DNA of 64,000 nucleotides from Anarhynchus alexandrinus (taxonomy: Eukaryota > Chordata > Aves > Charadriiformes > Charadriidae): NCBI GenBank assembly GCA_008711295.1, contig VUYV01000003.1, positions 8,770,515 through 8,834,514 of the forward strand, given 5' to 3'. Shown piece by piece: positions 14,301 through 29,300 of this stretch. The notes under the pieces were generated by a model that had not been told where the DNA came from, ran no database searches, and saw nothing but the letters and a program-made list of their open reading frames with translations. The position numbers and the translations under genes are program-made. Positions within the stretch are counted from its first letter, which is position 1, and every line of letters starts with the position of its first letter.

Positions 14301-17300
14301 GCTGTTGTGTGCTCATCTCTTCTAGTTAAGTACAAGTATCCTTTTTAATGGTAACTATATGTTTAAGTGTGATGAGATTAATCTGAGAATTAATGAAATG
14401 CATGTAATTATCTGGTAATTCCCTAAATAGGTTCCCTTAGATGCTCTAACTGTCAGTGGCTATAAAAGGAACATTTACTGTATGTTATGAAAAGGTACAG
14501 AGTTTTAAAATTTGAAGCCACAGTATACGTATGGCCTCAACATCAAAACACATGAAATTCCAGTGCGAAGAAAGGACTACTGGCCCTTTCTAGAGGAAAC
14601 GTTGGAACATGAGAAACGCATAACAATGATCAGGGGGGTGGGGAGGTGGAGCAGGTGATAACAGCAGCTAGAATTACATATTTTTGAATCTCTAAAGTCG
14701 GGTCTAGATCATTGAAAGTGTTGTATAGTCTAGAGTCACTTGAAACTTTTAGAATAAGGGAGCAGAGATATTTTTGTTGCAAGCTTCTCTGTAAGTACTA
14801 TATGAGAGCTGCATATTTTGGAGTATTTTTGGTCTTGTGCATCTCTTAAATATATTCAACTAAATTCAAAATCTTAGTCAACTCTAGGGTATTCCTAAAA
14901 ATCAACTATTTTTAAATAGATTTAAAATGGGATTATTTTTAGTAGTAAAATAAAGTATATTTCAAGTTCTGCCATTGAAACCACTAAAATTTCAGTGTAT
15001 AATTTTATTTAAAAAAATATCTGTAGTCTCAATGGGGCAGTACATTCACTTCATGGTTTAAGCTTTGCTACATGGAGACAGCTTCCTCTGCTGCCAGCAT
15101 GTATTTGCTTGCTTTAGATCTGTCCTCTTGATTGCCCACATATTCCCCTTGCCCCAAAAAATCAGAGCGTTTGACAGTTATCAGCTGATTGGAAGAGTGG
15201 GGAAGAAATAACAAGCACTTCCCAGTAATATGCAAAGCCAAAAGCAAGCAAAAAAAAAAAAAAAAAGAGACCTCCAAACCCTACAGCGAGTCCTTGTCAG
15301 ACAGCTTGAAATTTTGATTTAGCTAACTTAAGGCAAATGAAACTATGGAAAATGTTCACCAGTTTGCTTTCAGACCAACTCTGCTGCATGTGTTCATAAG
15401 TTCCATAAAGATTGCATGCTTTCTGTTTAATACAAACTGTATATTTTTTTTCACACCCATCCTTGCTTTTTATATTTTATTTTTGTTTCCCTTGCCTTGG
15501 TTGGATGCCTGTGTGTGTTTAATCCAAATCCCTGTCCAGTCCTGGAGTTTGAACTACGGAAAGCCAAGGAGACCATACAGGCCCTCCGAGCCAACCTGAC
15601 TCAGGCTGCAGGTGGTGTACATAAACCTTTTCTTAAGTCTCTACTTTGAACAATGTAGAAGTAGCTGAGCTCATCCTGTGTGTAAGAGTAAAATTTAGTT
15701 ACTTTTTTTTCCTCCCCAGAAAATGAAGTTCCTTTGCAGGAACGAAAAAATTATAAATCAAGTCCTGAAATTCAGGTAGGTGGCTGGTGATAACTGAGCT
15801 TTGCATGGGCTTTAAGATGGATATGCTTCCATAGTTGGAAGGAAGATGAACCAAAGATGTAGTGTATTGTTTTCTTTTTTTCCAGGAGCCAATCAGACCT
15901 CTTGAGAAAAGAGCTCTAAACTTCCTAGTTAATGAATTTTTATTGAAGAATAGTTACAAGCTTACATCAATAACATTTTCAGATGAAAATCATGATCAGG
16001 TAAAGTTTTCTTGTGTTGTTTTTACATGCTTGCTTTCCATATTCTGATCTTGTCATAAACTCAAGTGAATTTAAATGACATTTCCTGTGCATGTAGTTCA
16101 CTTCATACATATGAGTATTCTAAGAGTTAAATATGTTAGTCAGCATTTTTGTATCTAAAGCATGGTTTGAAAACACAGCACTTTGAGGAGTATTTTCCCA
16201 GAATTTGTAGGAAGGAGGCAGAATGCTAGCATTGTTTAAAGGAAGGAAAACAAGAAGAAAAATACTGTGAGTTATAGGTACTTCTACACTTTCCTGGATT
16301 CTGAGGGACACCTTTCAGTTAAACTCAAAGATCTGGATGTAGTAAAATTTTGAATGTGATCTTTTCCTTAAATTGTACTCAGTTGATTTGTGCAGGTTAT
16401 ACAATATACTCAATTTGTCGTCTCCTGGACATGTGTATGTGTATGAGTATACTTAATCGTACTGTGGCATTGAATACAGTCTTGGAGAAGCTCTCAAGAA
16501 AAATGCATCAAAGCACAGCTATGTTTGGAATTATCTAAGATAACACCTTATTATAAGATGATCAGTTTTGTGTCTCTATTGGCTTGCATTTCATGGGAAA
16601 AATTTCTTCAAGTGTTTGGAAGGTTCTAATTACATTCTGACTGTTAATGGGTGAACAAAACACCCATAACATCAACATCCAATATATATTCAGCACAAAA
16701 AAAATGTAATGTTGCCAGAAGACTTAAATATTGAATTCAATATTAAATACTTAATTTCAACCAGTTCTATCTATAACTAGTCCTCCTATATTTTTTCTAC
16801 AACTCATATCCTAATCTGTAGAGAAAATGGGTTGTCAAATAAAATTTCTGGATCGTCCACTTAAGATTTGAGTTTAACAGTGTTAGGTTTTATACAAGGA
16901 TTTGTGAGGATACAGCCCTGAAAAGAGAAAAGATGAATAATTGTCCTTACTTTTTATGTGTTCTCAACTGAGTGTTTTATGTTGTGAGACAATTAGCAAA
17001 AAAAAGGGGAAAGTTCTTAATTCTAAAAAGTAACTATAAGCGTACTACAATTAACATATAGAATGCACATTTTTTTCTAGGTTATTCACATCATTCTTTC
17101 AGAAAATAATCTTTCTTCAAATAGGTTTATGTAACCAGACTATGGAAAAATATAGCAAAAATTGTGAACGGTAGGAAAAAAGTTAAAAAAAAAATTCAAA
17201 AATTTGACATGTAATGTAATTAAAGAGACCATCACAACTCCTGTATAGCAGTGCACATGCTTATTTATATATATGGACATGGAATGATCTTGTAGTAATA

Positions 17301-20300
17301 GTATGGTAACATGTCAATCAGAAAAGGAAGGACATACAGTGATGGTTTGAGGCAGGAGGCCCTAGTATTGTTTACACCTCTACACGATTAATACAGTTAT
17401 GTTCAAGTTTCACTAAGAATATGCACCCTGTCCATCAGTCGTCTACAGAGCTATTTGACTGTCCGCTTCTGGAAAATTACACCTGTATTTGTGCATGAAA
17501 TGGGAACAAAATGATACCCCTATCAGTAGGAAGCCTTCTGTCAACTGCACTGGCTTCTGCTAGAATTTGGTCAACATTATATCTGATTCTAAAAAGTGTT
17601 CGTGTCCTGGAAAAAAAAAAAATTTGTGATCTTTGTGTTTTTTGAAAGTCCTCTCTTTAGTGTGTTACCTAGAGCTTCCTTTAGGGTGAAACTGCTTTAG
17701 GTCATGAAATGGATCCTTTTTATACTTTTGTTTCCTGCTACCTGATTTAAGGTTTCATCTCCTTTACTACAGTGCAATCTTGTCCTGATTATTTTGCTGT
17801 TGTATGACGTGCAGTCAAACGAGGAACAGAAAGGAAAATAAAGGAGTTATATTGTATGCTTTAGTTTCTCCTATTCCTTTGAAGGATTTTGAACTTTGGG
17901 ATGATGTAGGATTGAACATTCCAAAACCTCCTGACCTGTTACAACTCTATCGTGACTTTGGAAACCATCACGTTACTGCGCGAGATGTGGTGGATGTATC
18001 AGTTGGTGTAGAAGATGATGAGTTAGAGGCTGCTACTCCTATACTTGGGACCGTCCCTGTATTTGAAACAACACCACAGTCAATAGAAGTAAGAGATCAT
18101 ACAGAAGAAATGTTTCAGCTGTTTGCAGTACTGCTTAACTTCTATTGTACTAAACTCTTTTGTTTCTATCTTGTATTTAGCAATGTTTAATAGTGCAAAA
18201 ATTAGAAGATCAAATTAGTGTGTTAAACAGTGAGAAATGGTCTTTGATGGAACAAATCCAAAGACTTGAGAGGTATGTACTTATCAATCTGCTCGACTGC
18301 TGATAAATGTTGGAATAACTTCTCAATGTTTTTGTAGCACATATATGAAAGCATACAGCTTACACTTATAAAGTTACTAGGAGTTCTCCAGAGCAGGGCA
18401 GTCTGTCTTTTTTAATACGTGGTATTTGATTTAGAAAAAGGAAGAGTCTTCAAATTATTTCCCTTTTATTAGCCACATCATTTAATTTTGTAATCAGTTT
18501 TGTTCTTTCAATGCAACTTCTTTATTTACTACTTTGAAAACAGAATCAGTTCTGATGTGTTTTGTGTAGGTTTTCTCTTCAGTCAGCTTTATTTCACTCT
18601 TGAGTACTATGGTGTGTACAGCTTGCAAACACTGTTAGAAAGATGTTTGTTTTAATAACTTATTTCAACACAGTTTTTCTTTCTACAGAGTAAGAATAGT
18701 AGAAATGACAGTATCTTTAACAATAACAAAAAAAGTCTTTAAAAGTTTAGTCAAAACGTTTGATTTTGTAAGCTATGAGATATCATTCCTCCTAAGAGAT
18801 GCACCAATACAACATATGGGCAAGTGCATAATTTCTAAGTGGCTTTATTGACTTGCATAGTTATCACTTTAAAGCCATGTGGGATAGTATATACTCATTC
18901 ACCACTATAGTATTTAAAGTTTTGCATCCCAGATAGAGTTCTGTCTCATGACAATTTGTGTCACAGTGCTCACGTTTCAGCCAGAAGCAGATAACACTAT
19001 TGTTACTCACTTATTTCATTGATTCATTCACTCTGAGTGAGCATTTTTCCTGCTCCTAATTATTGACTAAAGAGCTCCATTGAACCAGTGCCCATTTGAA
19101 CAGCTTGCGATATAAGTTATTTCTATTAAAGGAATTTTTTAACATACTGGAGTTGAAGAGGGAGCTCTTCAGCGTGTCCTTACTTCTGTGCTTCAGTCTT
19201 GTGATTCCAACAACCTTCTTATGAAAGCTACAAAAATATTTCACTCTTTGCTTTTCCTTTTTTAGTGAAATAGATTTTCTCAAGAATGAAAACTTTGCTG
19301 TGTCAACAGTTTATGGTGTAGCTCCCCATCCTTCTTTAAAACAAGTGCCTCTCACAGTCTCAGAGGACAATGGACGGTACTTGGATATCAAGAGCTCTGA
19401 GAATGACAATAAACCTGGAAACACTGAGGAAACAAACCTTTCTTTATCAGCTGAAGTGGATTCAAGGACTTCTAAAGATGATATGCTCAATTCTGTGCCC
19501 TGTAAAGAAACAGAGAAACTGTCCTCTTGTGCTCCGTCAACTAAAGCTGCAGTCCAATTTGATAAACCTAATAGGTTAGTGATAAGTTTTAAACTGGAAT
19601 GCTTTAATACAAATTTCTTGTAAAGTGTATAGATATTTTTCTGACAGTAAAATTCTGCAGAATTCATAGATCATTTGTGTTTTGAATGCAAATAAAAGAC
19701 TTAATGTACCTTTCGGGTACACTGCTGATACTTTCATATTGTTCCTAGTCTTTTTAGGAAGGAGTGCATTTGACAAATTTTTAGATATTTAGTGTTAAGT
19801 TTTAGGGTTTCTTTTCACCTCCTACTTGTTTCTAAAAGCAGTCCTGTTCCTTGCAACAATAAAAAAAAGCTGAAATCAAAATGGTGAGTGGGAAGATAGG
19901 ATATTTCCATTCTCTTTTAAATTTTAATTTCATAATGAAATCTCTTTTGTTCTACTTGAAGAGCGGTTGGGAAATCAGGCACTTTTTCAGTGATATCTTA
20001 CCTTTAGAATTGAGCAAGAGGAAAGATTTCTGATTTCTGAATACGGTACCTTAGACTCCTGCTACAAATTTCTTCTCTTCTGGTTGAATATATCAGTGTT
20101 TACCAGGGAAGTAAAACTCTGTTTAGATTGTTCTGGAAAATTGCAGTGGTTCCACTTAATCTTTACAGATTTTTTTCTTTAGTTTCTTTCATATCCTAGC
20201 TGAGTATCTATGTTGCAATAATCAAAACTTATAGCTGTCATACATTGATTGCTATAAACTTGTCTACCTACTTTCATCTGTGGCTTGTTGCAAGTTTATT

Positions 20301-23300
20301 TTTGTTTAGAGTAATTGGGAGTGCTGGGAGGCATTAAGTACATGAATATTAGATTGATGGTTTGGGGATAGTGAGGCTGGGTATCAAAATAGGATGAGAT
20401 CACTGAGTGAAGAAGGAACTAGGAGTGTCTCCAGTGGGATTTATTACAGTGGTCTCTAGAAAAACAATTTGTTTTGCTGCTCACAGCTCTTTTAAATATA
20501 ACGGCACATGGATTTATTTTAAAAGTAGTTGAATAAAGCCTTGAATCCCCACTGAGTTAACTTCAGAAGTCCCCTGTAATGCAGTTCACTGCAGAAATAA
20601 GTAATGCATGTGTAATATGTAGCTATTTTTGTACTGAGTTTTGGTCTTAGCATGTCAGTGAAGTGTCAAAGGAAACCATATCTGATACAGTACTTAATAG
20701 ATACGCATCACTACATTTTCTTCCTGGATTATGCCCTTGGTTTGTAATAACACAGTAAATTTTTTTTCATTAAGATTTATATTATTTGTTAAGTATTTTG
20801 AGATCTGTGGGAGAAGCAGCACGATGGAAGTGCTGGATATTTATTTATATCAGTCCAGAGGTGGTTATTTGTAGAAGACAATTACTACAATTTATTCAGG
20901 ATGTATTAAGGGGTATTAAAAACTAAGACTCTATCCTAAAAGGCAAGATTGTTACTACTGTAGTCAGGGAGTGGATTCTTGGCATAGATCTTGCCCAGAT
21001 GGGAAGAGAGAAGAACAAGTGAGCCTGCTTTGTGTGACTACAGTCAGAGCAGCTGTGCATGCATGCCCACAAACGAGAACATGGCCATCATTGGAAAAAC
21101 GCCTGGTCTAACAGATTGCAGTAGAAAGCACTAGCAGCAGTTTAAATAGACTGCACCACATGTATTTATTCAAGTCATTTTAGGTGTTTGGTAGTTTGCT
21201 CCAAATACAAGGTGTTTTCTGTATATAGCAGTCACTCCTGGTTTTTTTTCAGCAAATTGACTCTTGTCCCAATGTTATAAGGACTAGAATGGTAGTGTTT
21301 GGGTTTTATATTCATCATACTTTCTTATATTTGAACATCTTTGCTACTGGCATCTGTTGGCCCTCGAAAAGACTTTCCACTGACTTGTGTGCAAGAGGCC
21401 TGGGTCTATCATCGTTTCTGTCCAGCATAGTCATCAAGGATTTTACTAGACTTCATCAAGAAGCTTTCTTGACTCTAATACAGCTAGCAGTCGTAATGGC
21501 ATCCTTGCTGCCCAGAGCTTGCTGTTAATTAACCCACAGGGAAATTCAGGGATGTATTGTCATAGTTAGTTTTCAGTCTCTGCAAAATGGGGTTAGAACC
21601 TTGCCCTTGTGTAGGATTTTAATTAAGGTTTCAAGTGGGGGAAGGATCTGACATTCTGCGAAGCGAACGCTGAGATGAAGGACAGCCCAGGCAAAGGGCT
21701 GTCCAAGGCTTTGCCACTCTATTAGTGTTAAGCCTACTGCTTTGCAATGCTAGCTTCTGTTCTCCCAGTGTAAATAAACTTTAAAGCCTTGAGTAGAGCC
21801 TGTAAATCTGTCATTCAAGAATACTTCTACAGAATAAGGACATACCGTTAAACAAAGCTTCATTACAACTCGCTACCATCTGAGTCGGTTAATAACTTCT
21901 TTAAAGGGAACCCTTGCACAAAACCAAGCTGACTGAAATTAGAACAAACTTACTTCATTAAAATTTAAAACGTGTTTTAAAAACCCATACTGTCAAGAAA
22001 GAAACTTGATTTTAAGTAATAAACACAAATTCTTATTTTTCATATTTTGTAAGTAGCCAGAAGAGGAAAACTACTGTGGTATGTTTATCTGTATCCTCCT
22101 GGATTAGTTTAAACAATTATAAGCAGGAGCCTAGATCCTTAATGTGCTTTTTTTGGTTAGAAAAGGATGAACGATGATGTATTTACTATAAGTGTGTGAT
22201 ATTCCAATCTATTACATAAAAATATGTATGTCCATACACATGCATGTGGATGGGATGTTGTGCACTCAGGTGCACAAAATAGCTTTTTTAGTAGTAGAAA
22301 GGTGATACCACTTTCCACATAAGAAATAGGAATTGCCTTCTCCTGTCAATAGAGGATTCAAGCAGCAGATGATGATATAGGGTGAGATGCTTTCTGTGCA
22401 TGTTTTGGAAGACAAATGTCCTTTTTCCTCTTTCAGCATCGTGGATGAGGGGCTAGATTAGCATGTAAATACAGGCCTCAGATAAGGCAGAGGGAGTTGT
22501 CATTACTGGGAAAAATAGGATGCTGCTGCATGCCTGTTTTATGTAATGGTCAGTCCAGTAATTGTTTTCTGAGAACACTTCTGCCAAATTATTCTCCTTG
22601 GACGGGGTTGTTTTGAGACTCTTATCAGGGTTTTATGTGTATGCTTAAGGCTTTGCGTAGTTCAGCTGTGTTGGCTGGTGCTATGCATGGCCATGGGGCA
22701 GTGCTTCTATAGATACACGTCTACACTGGGGCTTAGGCAGCAATTTAAGGTTATTTTTTAGATTCTCACTGTACATTTGAATCCAACGTTCAGATCCCAA
22801 AGTGGCAGTTATTATGCCCTGTTTAATCCTGAAGCTTGTAAGTGACTGTCTACTCAAATGTTTTTATGCAATGTTCAGAATCAAAGCATTAAGCAGAAAT
22901 AGTTTCTTGTGAGTTCTGCCCTGTTTGCATAATTGTACACTTCCTTTTGTATTGCTAAAGCTTCCTTTTCTTCATGCTTTAGTCCTATTTTTGTCTGTGC
23001 TGCAGTTTGAAAGATGTTACATTTTTTCAGAACTAAAAATGATTTCTTTATTAGGACACCTGCTGTTTTTCTTGCGACAAATTAAATACCCTGCAGTATG
23101 CTTCACTTAAAACTTGCTTTCTGAAGGTCATTTTACCTAGCTGTGTAAACCAGAGTGAAAGGACTTGTTCAGTCACCTTTTTGATCTATGTTCCCCCCCC
23201 ACCCCTGCCTCCCTTTCTGATGATATTTCAGGAAATTGTCACCAGCTTTCCATCAAGCACTACTGTCCTTCTGTAGGATGTCAGCAGACAGCCGTTTGGG

Positions 23301-26300
23301 ATCGGAGGTATGTTTCCCGCTTGAGATAAATTAGAAGATCCTTTTTTCTGCATGGCAGCAATAGTTAAACAAACAATAATTGCTTTGAAACAAGACTTAC
23401 ATATGGAGAGATAATTTATGTGCATGAAACTTAAGAAATAAGGATATGCTTTCAGATTTTAGCTTAAATATAAAACCTAGTGATAGGTATGTAATTACTG
23501 GGAAGTTTTGAGTCTCTGCAAGTGGATTCATGCTTTTGAAGTTAATGCCAGATCAAAAACTTACGGCTTAATGTGTGTGAGTAAATTAAATATTTTCTGC
23601 TAAGTGACCAGCCTGCTGCAATTCTTATTATTCCTTTGAAAGGGTAGTTTTTTGTTCCTGTGCTTCATTTAAAAAAACAACAAAGAACTTGGTTTTCTAG
23701 GTATCTCGGATTGCAGACAGTGAAAAAAGTGTCATGTTAATGTTGGGACGGTGCCTGCCTCACATTGTTCCTAATGTGCTGCTTGCAAAGCGAGAGGTGA
23801 GGAACCCTGAAATTTTACTTTTTATTTTTACCAGGATGTTTTCTTGTTCGTTTTGAAGATGTTGTGTCTAATTTCATGAAAGTCTGTTACTTGCAATCAT
23901 GTTCTTACTTTTGTGCATGCATCTCTGCTCCTAGAAAATGGTTTTACACCTCTGTCAGGTGAGTTCAGTAAACCTGCATGGTATCCTAATATTTCTTCCT
24001 TTGCTTAAGGCACCATTAGCATTCAGCAAGACTAACTGTTACTGTAGGTCCATTTGTAGTAGCACAAATGTTTTTGTTAGAGAAGACCATGGTTAACATG
24101 CGTGATAAAGAGCAGTGAATATAAGTTCAAACATTAAATTTGATTTATTTTATCTATAAGTTTTAATAAAGATTACTGATCAGGTTCCTTTGCAGCACTT
24201 TGTACGTCAACAAAAAACCTATTTTACTGTCTTTTTCTAGAAGCTCCATGTATCAGCCAAGATAAGGGTCATAAAAAAAAAACCCACCCCATCATAAGAA
24301 AACTAGCAATCTTGCTTATATGTTTTCTTAAATTTAAAATTAAGCTGAATAAAATTATGGAAATATAATGTTTATTTCAAATGTAAATGAAAATGGTGTT
24401 TTGCGTAATCATTCATACTATATAGTGTAGAAAAGGAAGACTGAAGATGGAAAAAAATGACTGGTTTTGTATTGCTTTGTTGTAAATATTGCATATTACT
24501 GAATGTGTAAAAAAAAATAAGAATGAGAAAATATATCAAACAAAAATTCAATGGCCTTATAGTTGACACCAAAATAAAGGGTTTGAAGTAGCATAGCTTT
24601 CTGAGTAAGTTTTAGTCCTTTTTGAGGGGACCTACAGTATGATAGACTTAATAGTGTGTTCTGCATAAATTCATTTTAAGGCTTTGAAAAATCCTGAAGA
24701 AATTTGTACTGATCCTATAATCTAAAATTTTATAACATACAAGTAATTATCAGCAGTTGACATGGTGAGTCTGAGATGTACCACGTTTTGAAAGTCTCAA
24801 ACTTTAGAGGTGATTTTTTTTCTGAGGGGGTGGGGGTGTTAACTGGGTGCTCTGGAAATGGTTCTGTCAGTAGTCTTTCGGAATAATTCTGTGAATGTTC
24901 CTGGATCAGTGCTTAATTTCTGATTTCTTATTTATACCTTTCCTTCCCTCTGCTTGGCAGGATGTAGTATTTTGGCTTCTTTTCACAGCTTGTAGCATAA
25001 TCTGTGTAATGCATTTAATATTTTTGTGACCTTTTAGGCTATTTCCTACTTATTTTGTTTTAACAGTTGAAGTTACATTTGATTACATGTGTTTTGGCCT
25101 TAAATGAATCATCTGTTTCAATTTGATTGAAAAAGCCGCAAGTGAGAATTGTGTAACTGGATTGCATTGGATGTTTAATGTTCCAAGGACTGAAATCTGC
25201 TTTAAAAATAGCTTTTTTCAGTTACCACCACTTGCTGTAACTATTGTAATGTTCTTTCAGATGTAGTTGGGGAATTTGAAGGAAATCTTGGCTAGACCAT
25301 CTGTTAGTATTTGCTAATAGCAGTATTATAAAAAGCTGCCCTAAGAACTGGGCTCTCTTCAGCAAGGTACAACTTTGGGTCTTGTCCTTATCATGAGAGA
25401 GTCAGCACAATTTTACAGAGGTGTGGTTTGAAAATATACCAAAAGATCACTAAATTGATAAAAATACGTAACAGGTTCAGTTTGTAATGCAAAGTGATCA
25501 CCAATCTGCTCTGAAAATATACAGTGGAAGTATCTAAGATCTTACATTGACAGTGTGTTAGATGTCAGAATTAAACAGAATTTTGTGATGAGTTCCTAAA
25601 GTACCTTTGTTCTTTAAGCATCGATCATGTTGAAATTGGTTGCAAAACCTTAAGCTGAAAATATTGTGCCAAACATTTTCATTTTGGAGAAACTGGGTTT
25701 GTGGAGGTAGACAATCTCACATAGGTATTATCCTTTACCAGAGATTCAGAAGCCATTTCACCATTGCTTTTAACCCTCTTAAGGTCAGTAGCAGCCTATC
25801 TGACTTCGTAATAAGTGATCCAGTAAATACTACAGTTGGCACCTGAGCAGCCAGTTAGTATCAGAATGTCTGATGCATTTCTGAAATTATTTATGTTATT
25901 TTGGTATATTGGTGCAGCTTTAATTGTTCTTCAATGTCTATAGTTTAGGTTCCGATGGAAGATAAGAAAGAAGGAAAAATACAGTATTGACTAGGGTGGC
26001 TGAGGAGGTCATTTTAGTTGGTTCTAAAAGAGCAGTTCAACCGGGTAGAATCAATAATGCATCATATAGGATAATTGCCTGAAAGAAATTCATAGTCACT
26101 AAAAATCCATGTATCGACATATAAATTTAATTTTGGTTTTATCCCAAGTGTCTAGTTTATCCTAACTGCTTGAAAATATGTATGTCAATGTTTAGACTTG
26201 TATGTGAATGCGCTCACAAACAAAGGAGATACTGCAAGCCAAAGAGTAATTGGAATGAAATGCTAAAAAATGCTAAAAACCTGTTCTTCAAACAAAACTC

Positions 26301-29300
26301 CTTTGGCTGGGTATGCAGTCTGTGATAATGGTTCTTGCAGATGAGCAGCTTGAGTTCATAAAATTTTGTCTGCATTGCTATCTGCTTCCTCAGTTGTGTT
26401 TTTACCACTTAAAACTAAAACACATTTAAGATAAATAAAATCGGCCACCTTCTATTTGTTAAGAGGTATATCATAGAAAGATTCCTTTGGCTAAACTGTG
26501 ATTTGAGAAAAACAATCATTTATAATTTTTTGTGGTAACTAATCAGTCCAATATTGATTTGTTACTCTTTATAAGATGTAAAAATATCTTTTCATCAGTT
26601 AACAAGAGTAACCTTGTTTGTATATTCCACTTCCGCGCGCTGCAGTATGTAGTCCTTTAGGGGCAGTTTGGGCCAGAGTAAACTTTTTGGCTTAATATCA
26701 GGATCTTGTTACTCTTGTTCTTAATCAAGAAACACTTTTTGGTTAATCATTTGTACCTTTCATCTCACCTGTTATTCCAGGGTTAGTTTCTGTAACTTTC
26801 ATTTGTGTTATGGAAACTTAGCAAAACCATGATAGTAATTGTTTACTAACTGCATCCCTAGATTTTCATGCTGAGAAACTGTTATTTATATGAATTTCGA
26901 TATGTTAAGAGTAGAGTTTTCTTTGTAAAGTTGAAGCAAAGATAATGCTGAATCTGCAAATTCTGAATGGGTGCCATTCTCAACTCTGCTAGCAGAAAGT
27001 AATGCTGTAGATTTAAAGTTGTTCATGTTAATGTGTAGTAACTACACATACACATCACTGAGGCACTTTCACTCCATGGCATTTTTTGTAGGTAGCTGTC
27101 TCTTAAAACACATTAGACCTGATAATCTTATTACAGATTTTCATTTCAGTCTTACACTTCAAAAGCCATAAAATGTTGGCTTTGTTAAAAAATATAAAAC
27201 AACACTGTGTCAGAGCTTGACAGTATATTTAAGTGGCTGTTTCCAGTGGCTGTGTCAAACAGATGTCATTCTGGTTGGATATGGATAAAGGTATATACGT
27301 TTGAGTTCCTGGGCATGAAAATTGTCAGCCATCAGTATCTTCGAAATGGCTGTTTCTATTTTGCAGAATAGGGGAGAACAGAAAAATTTCAATGAACAGT
27401 TAAAATACTTTCTGTTACTCTGTAAAACTTAGATTGCGGTAGGCTCCTATAGATTGTGTTTCTGAAAAATCAGGATAGTGTTGACCACGGCCTGTTTGAT
27501 GATTTTCTTCTGGTTTATGTGAGGTGTTGGTTTTGGTTTGGGGGGATTTTTTGTTTGGTGTGGGGTTGCCCCACACACACATATGAAAGAGACAGAACCA
27601 TTTTCTGATTTAAGTCCTTTAGTTCCCTTCTCTGGGCATGAAGGGCTAGTGTAGTTTTCTTAGAATGAAATTGCTCAATCTCATAGAGTATCCTTTTCAT
27701 CTCTAGTCTGAAAGCTGATGTCTTTCAACACCATGTCTTTAAACGTAACTCATGGATGCGAGAAGTTTAATTTAATGTTCATGAGTTGAAATGCAAATTG
27801 TTACTAGTTTTATCACAGTAGTTTTATATGCAGGTTTCCAAATAAACAGTAGATATAAACAAAAAAGTACAAAGGGTTTTTTTCACATGCATATCTGCAT
27901 TGATTCTTATGTAAAAGCATCCCTTTGGGATCTATGAGAGGTTTAATTGGGATCCTGGAATAATAGTCTCATCCCATGAAATGTAATTAGAGTTGTAATT
28001 TTAATATTAATAAGATGAGTAGCACAAAGTTCTGAGTCATGTATTAATCCTACGATTAAATATATTTTCATTTTAAAACTAAAAGTGTGAATTCTGAACT
28101 TCAAAAACATTTTTGCACAAGAGACTCCATATCAGTAGTTTGTCAGTACCCGCAGCTATTTCAGTTGCTGCAGATGGGATTATTTTATTTAATTTACTGG
28201 CTGTCAGAGGCGAAGTTACAGAAGAATTTTAACATATCATTGGTTCACAATATAAGCATTGACTATTAGAGAAGATTAAAACGGACACGTTTACAAAATC
28301 AGTCATAATGTCATCTTGCTTTATGTATTATGTTGTTACCTGTTTGCCATATTATTACATTAATATTTGAAATAATAAAAAAGATTACTGTCCTAAGCTA
28401 TTGAAGTAACCAGTCTTGACACTTAATACTAATGAAATTTATTCTTTGAGATAATTATTTTGCTTATGAACACTCCAACAAAAAGACACTAATTAGTGAG
28501 AGAAACTAAGATGTAGAAGACTTTTGTCAGAATGTTATCCCCCAAAAATTATCATGAAGGCAACAACACAGAAAATTCTTTGCTACCTTGTAAGAAAATT
28601 TTTCCTATAGGATGCATTTAAAAAAAACCAACCTAACTTTAATATTTTGTTTTACTCCTTTAAGTATGTAGGATGAACTGTTTTGCAAATAGTTGAGGTG
28701 ATACCAGTTACCATTAAAAAGCTACCTTCTTTTGACCATAATGAAGAGCTGCTCCATATGCCCGCATAAATGGTGCCTTTATTGAGAATTTGAATCAGCT
28801 CAAATAGTGAATCCTGTTCAAAGATAACAGAACATGTAGTTGTAACTTAGGAAGAAGTTGTCCAACAGTACTATGGTGGAAAAAAAAGTGAGTTTTTCTT
28901 TGGAGAGACCTACGTGGACAGTTACACAGAAGTGGAACAGAGAGAAGATGGGCCATTTCAGTTCTCCTGTACAATGCGTTAGGTCAGCTTCATAACCTTA
29001 TCCATCATTTACCTGTACGTACCTTATCTCACAGTAAAAACAAAATAACCTGTTTTCTCTCTGTTCTACATCTGGGTAGCTCACAGATATAAATTGCCTC
29101 AGATACGAACTTGCATTTTTAGTTGTGGAGGTGAGACCTCTGACACATGATGTTTATTTCATCAAGTGACAAGTGCTGACAATGTTATAATGGCAGTTTG
29201 CTTGGCATCTAATAAGAAAATACTATCGCAGTTCTGAAAGTCACTCCTCCTGATATTGTTGACTAACACGAACATGAACTAATCAGTTTTCCTAAGTCAG

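Noticed and set aside
17804..18190. 128-codon open frame taken as one coding unit
   Set aside because: Only 17885-18088 is exon 6; the ends are intron read-through, as shown by the GAAG acceptor, the GTAAGA donor and phase with exons 5 and 7.
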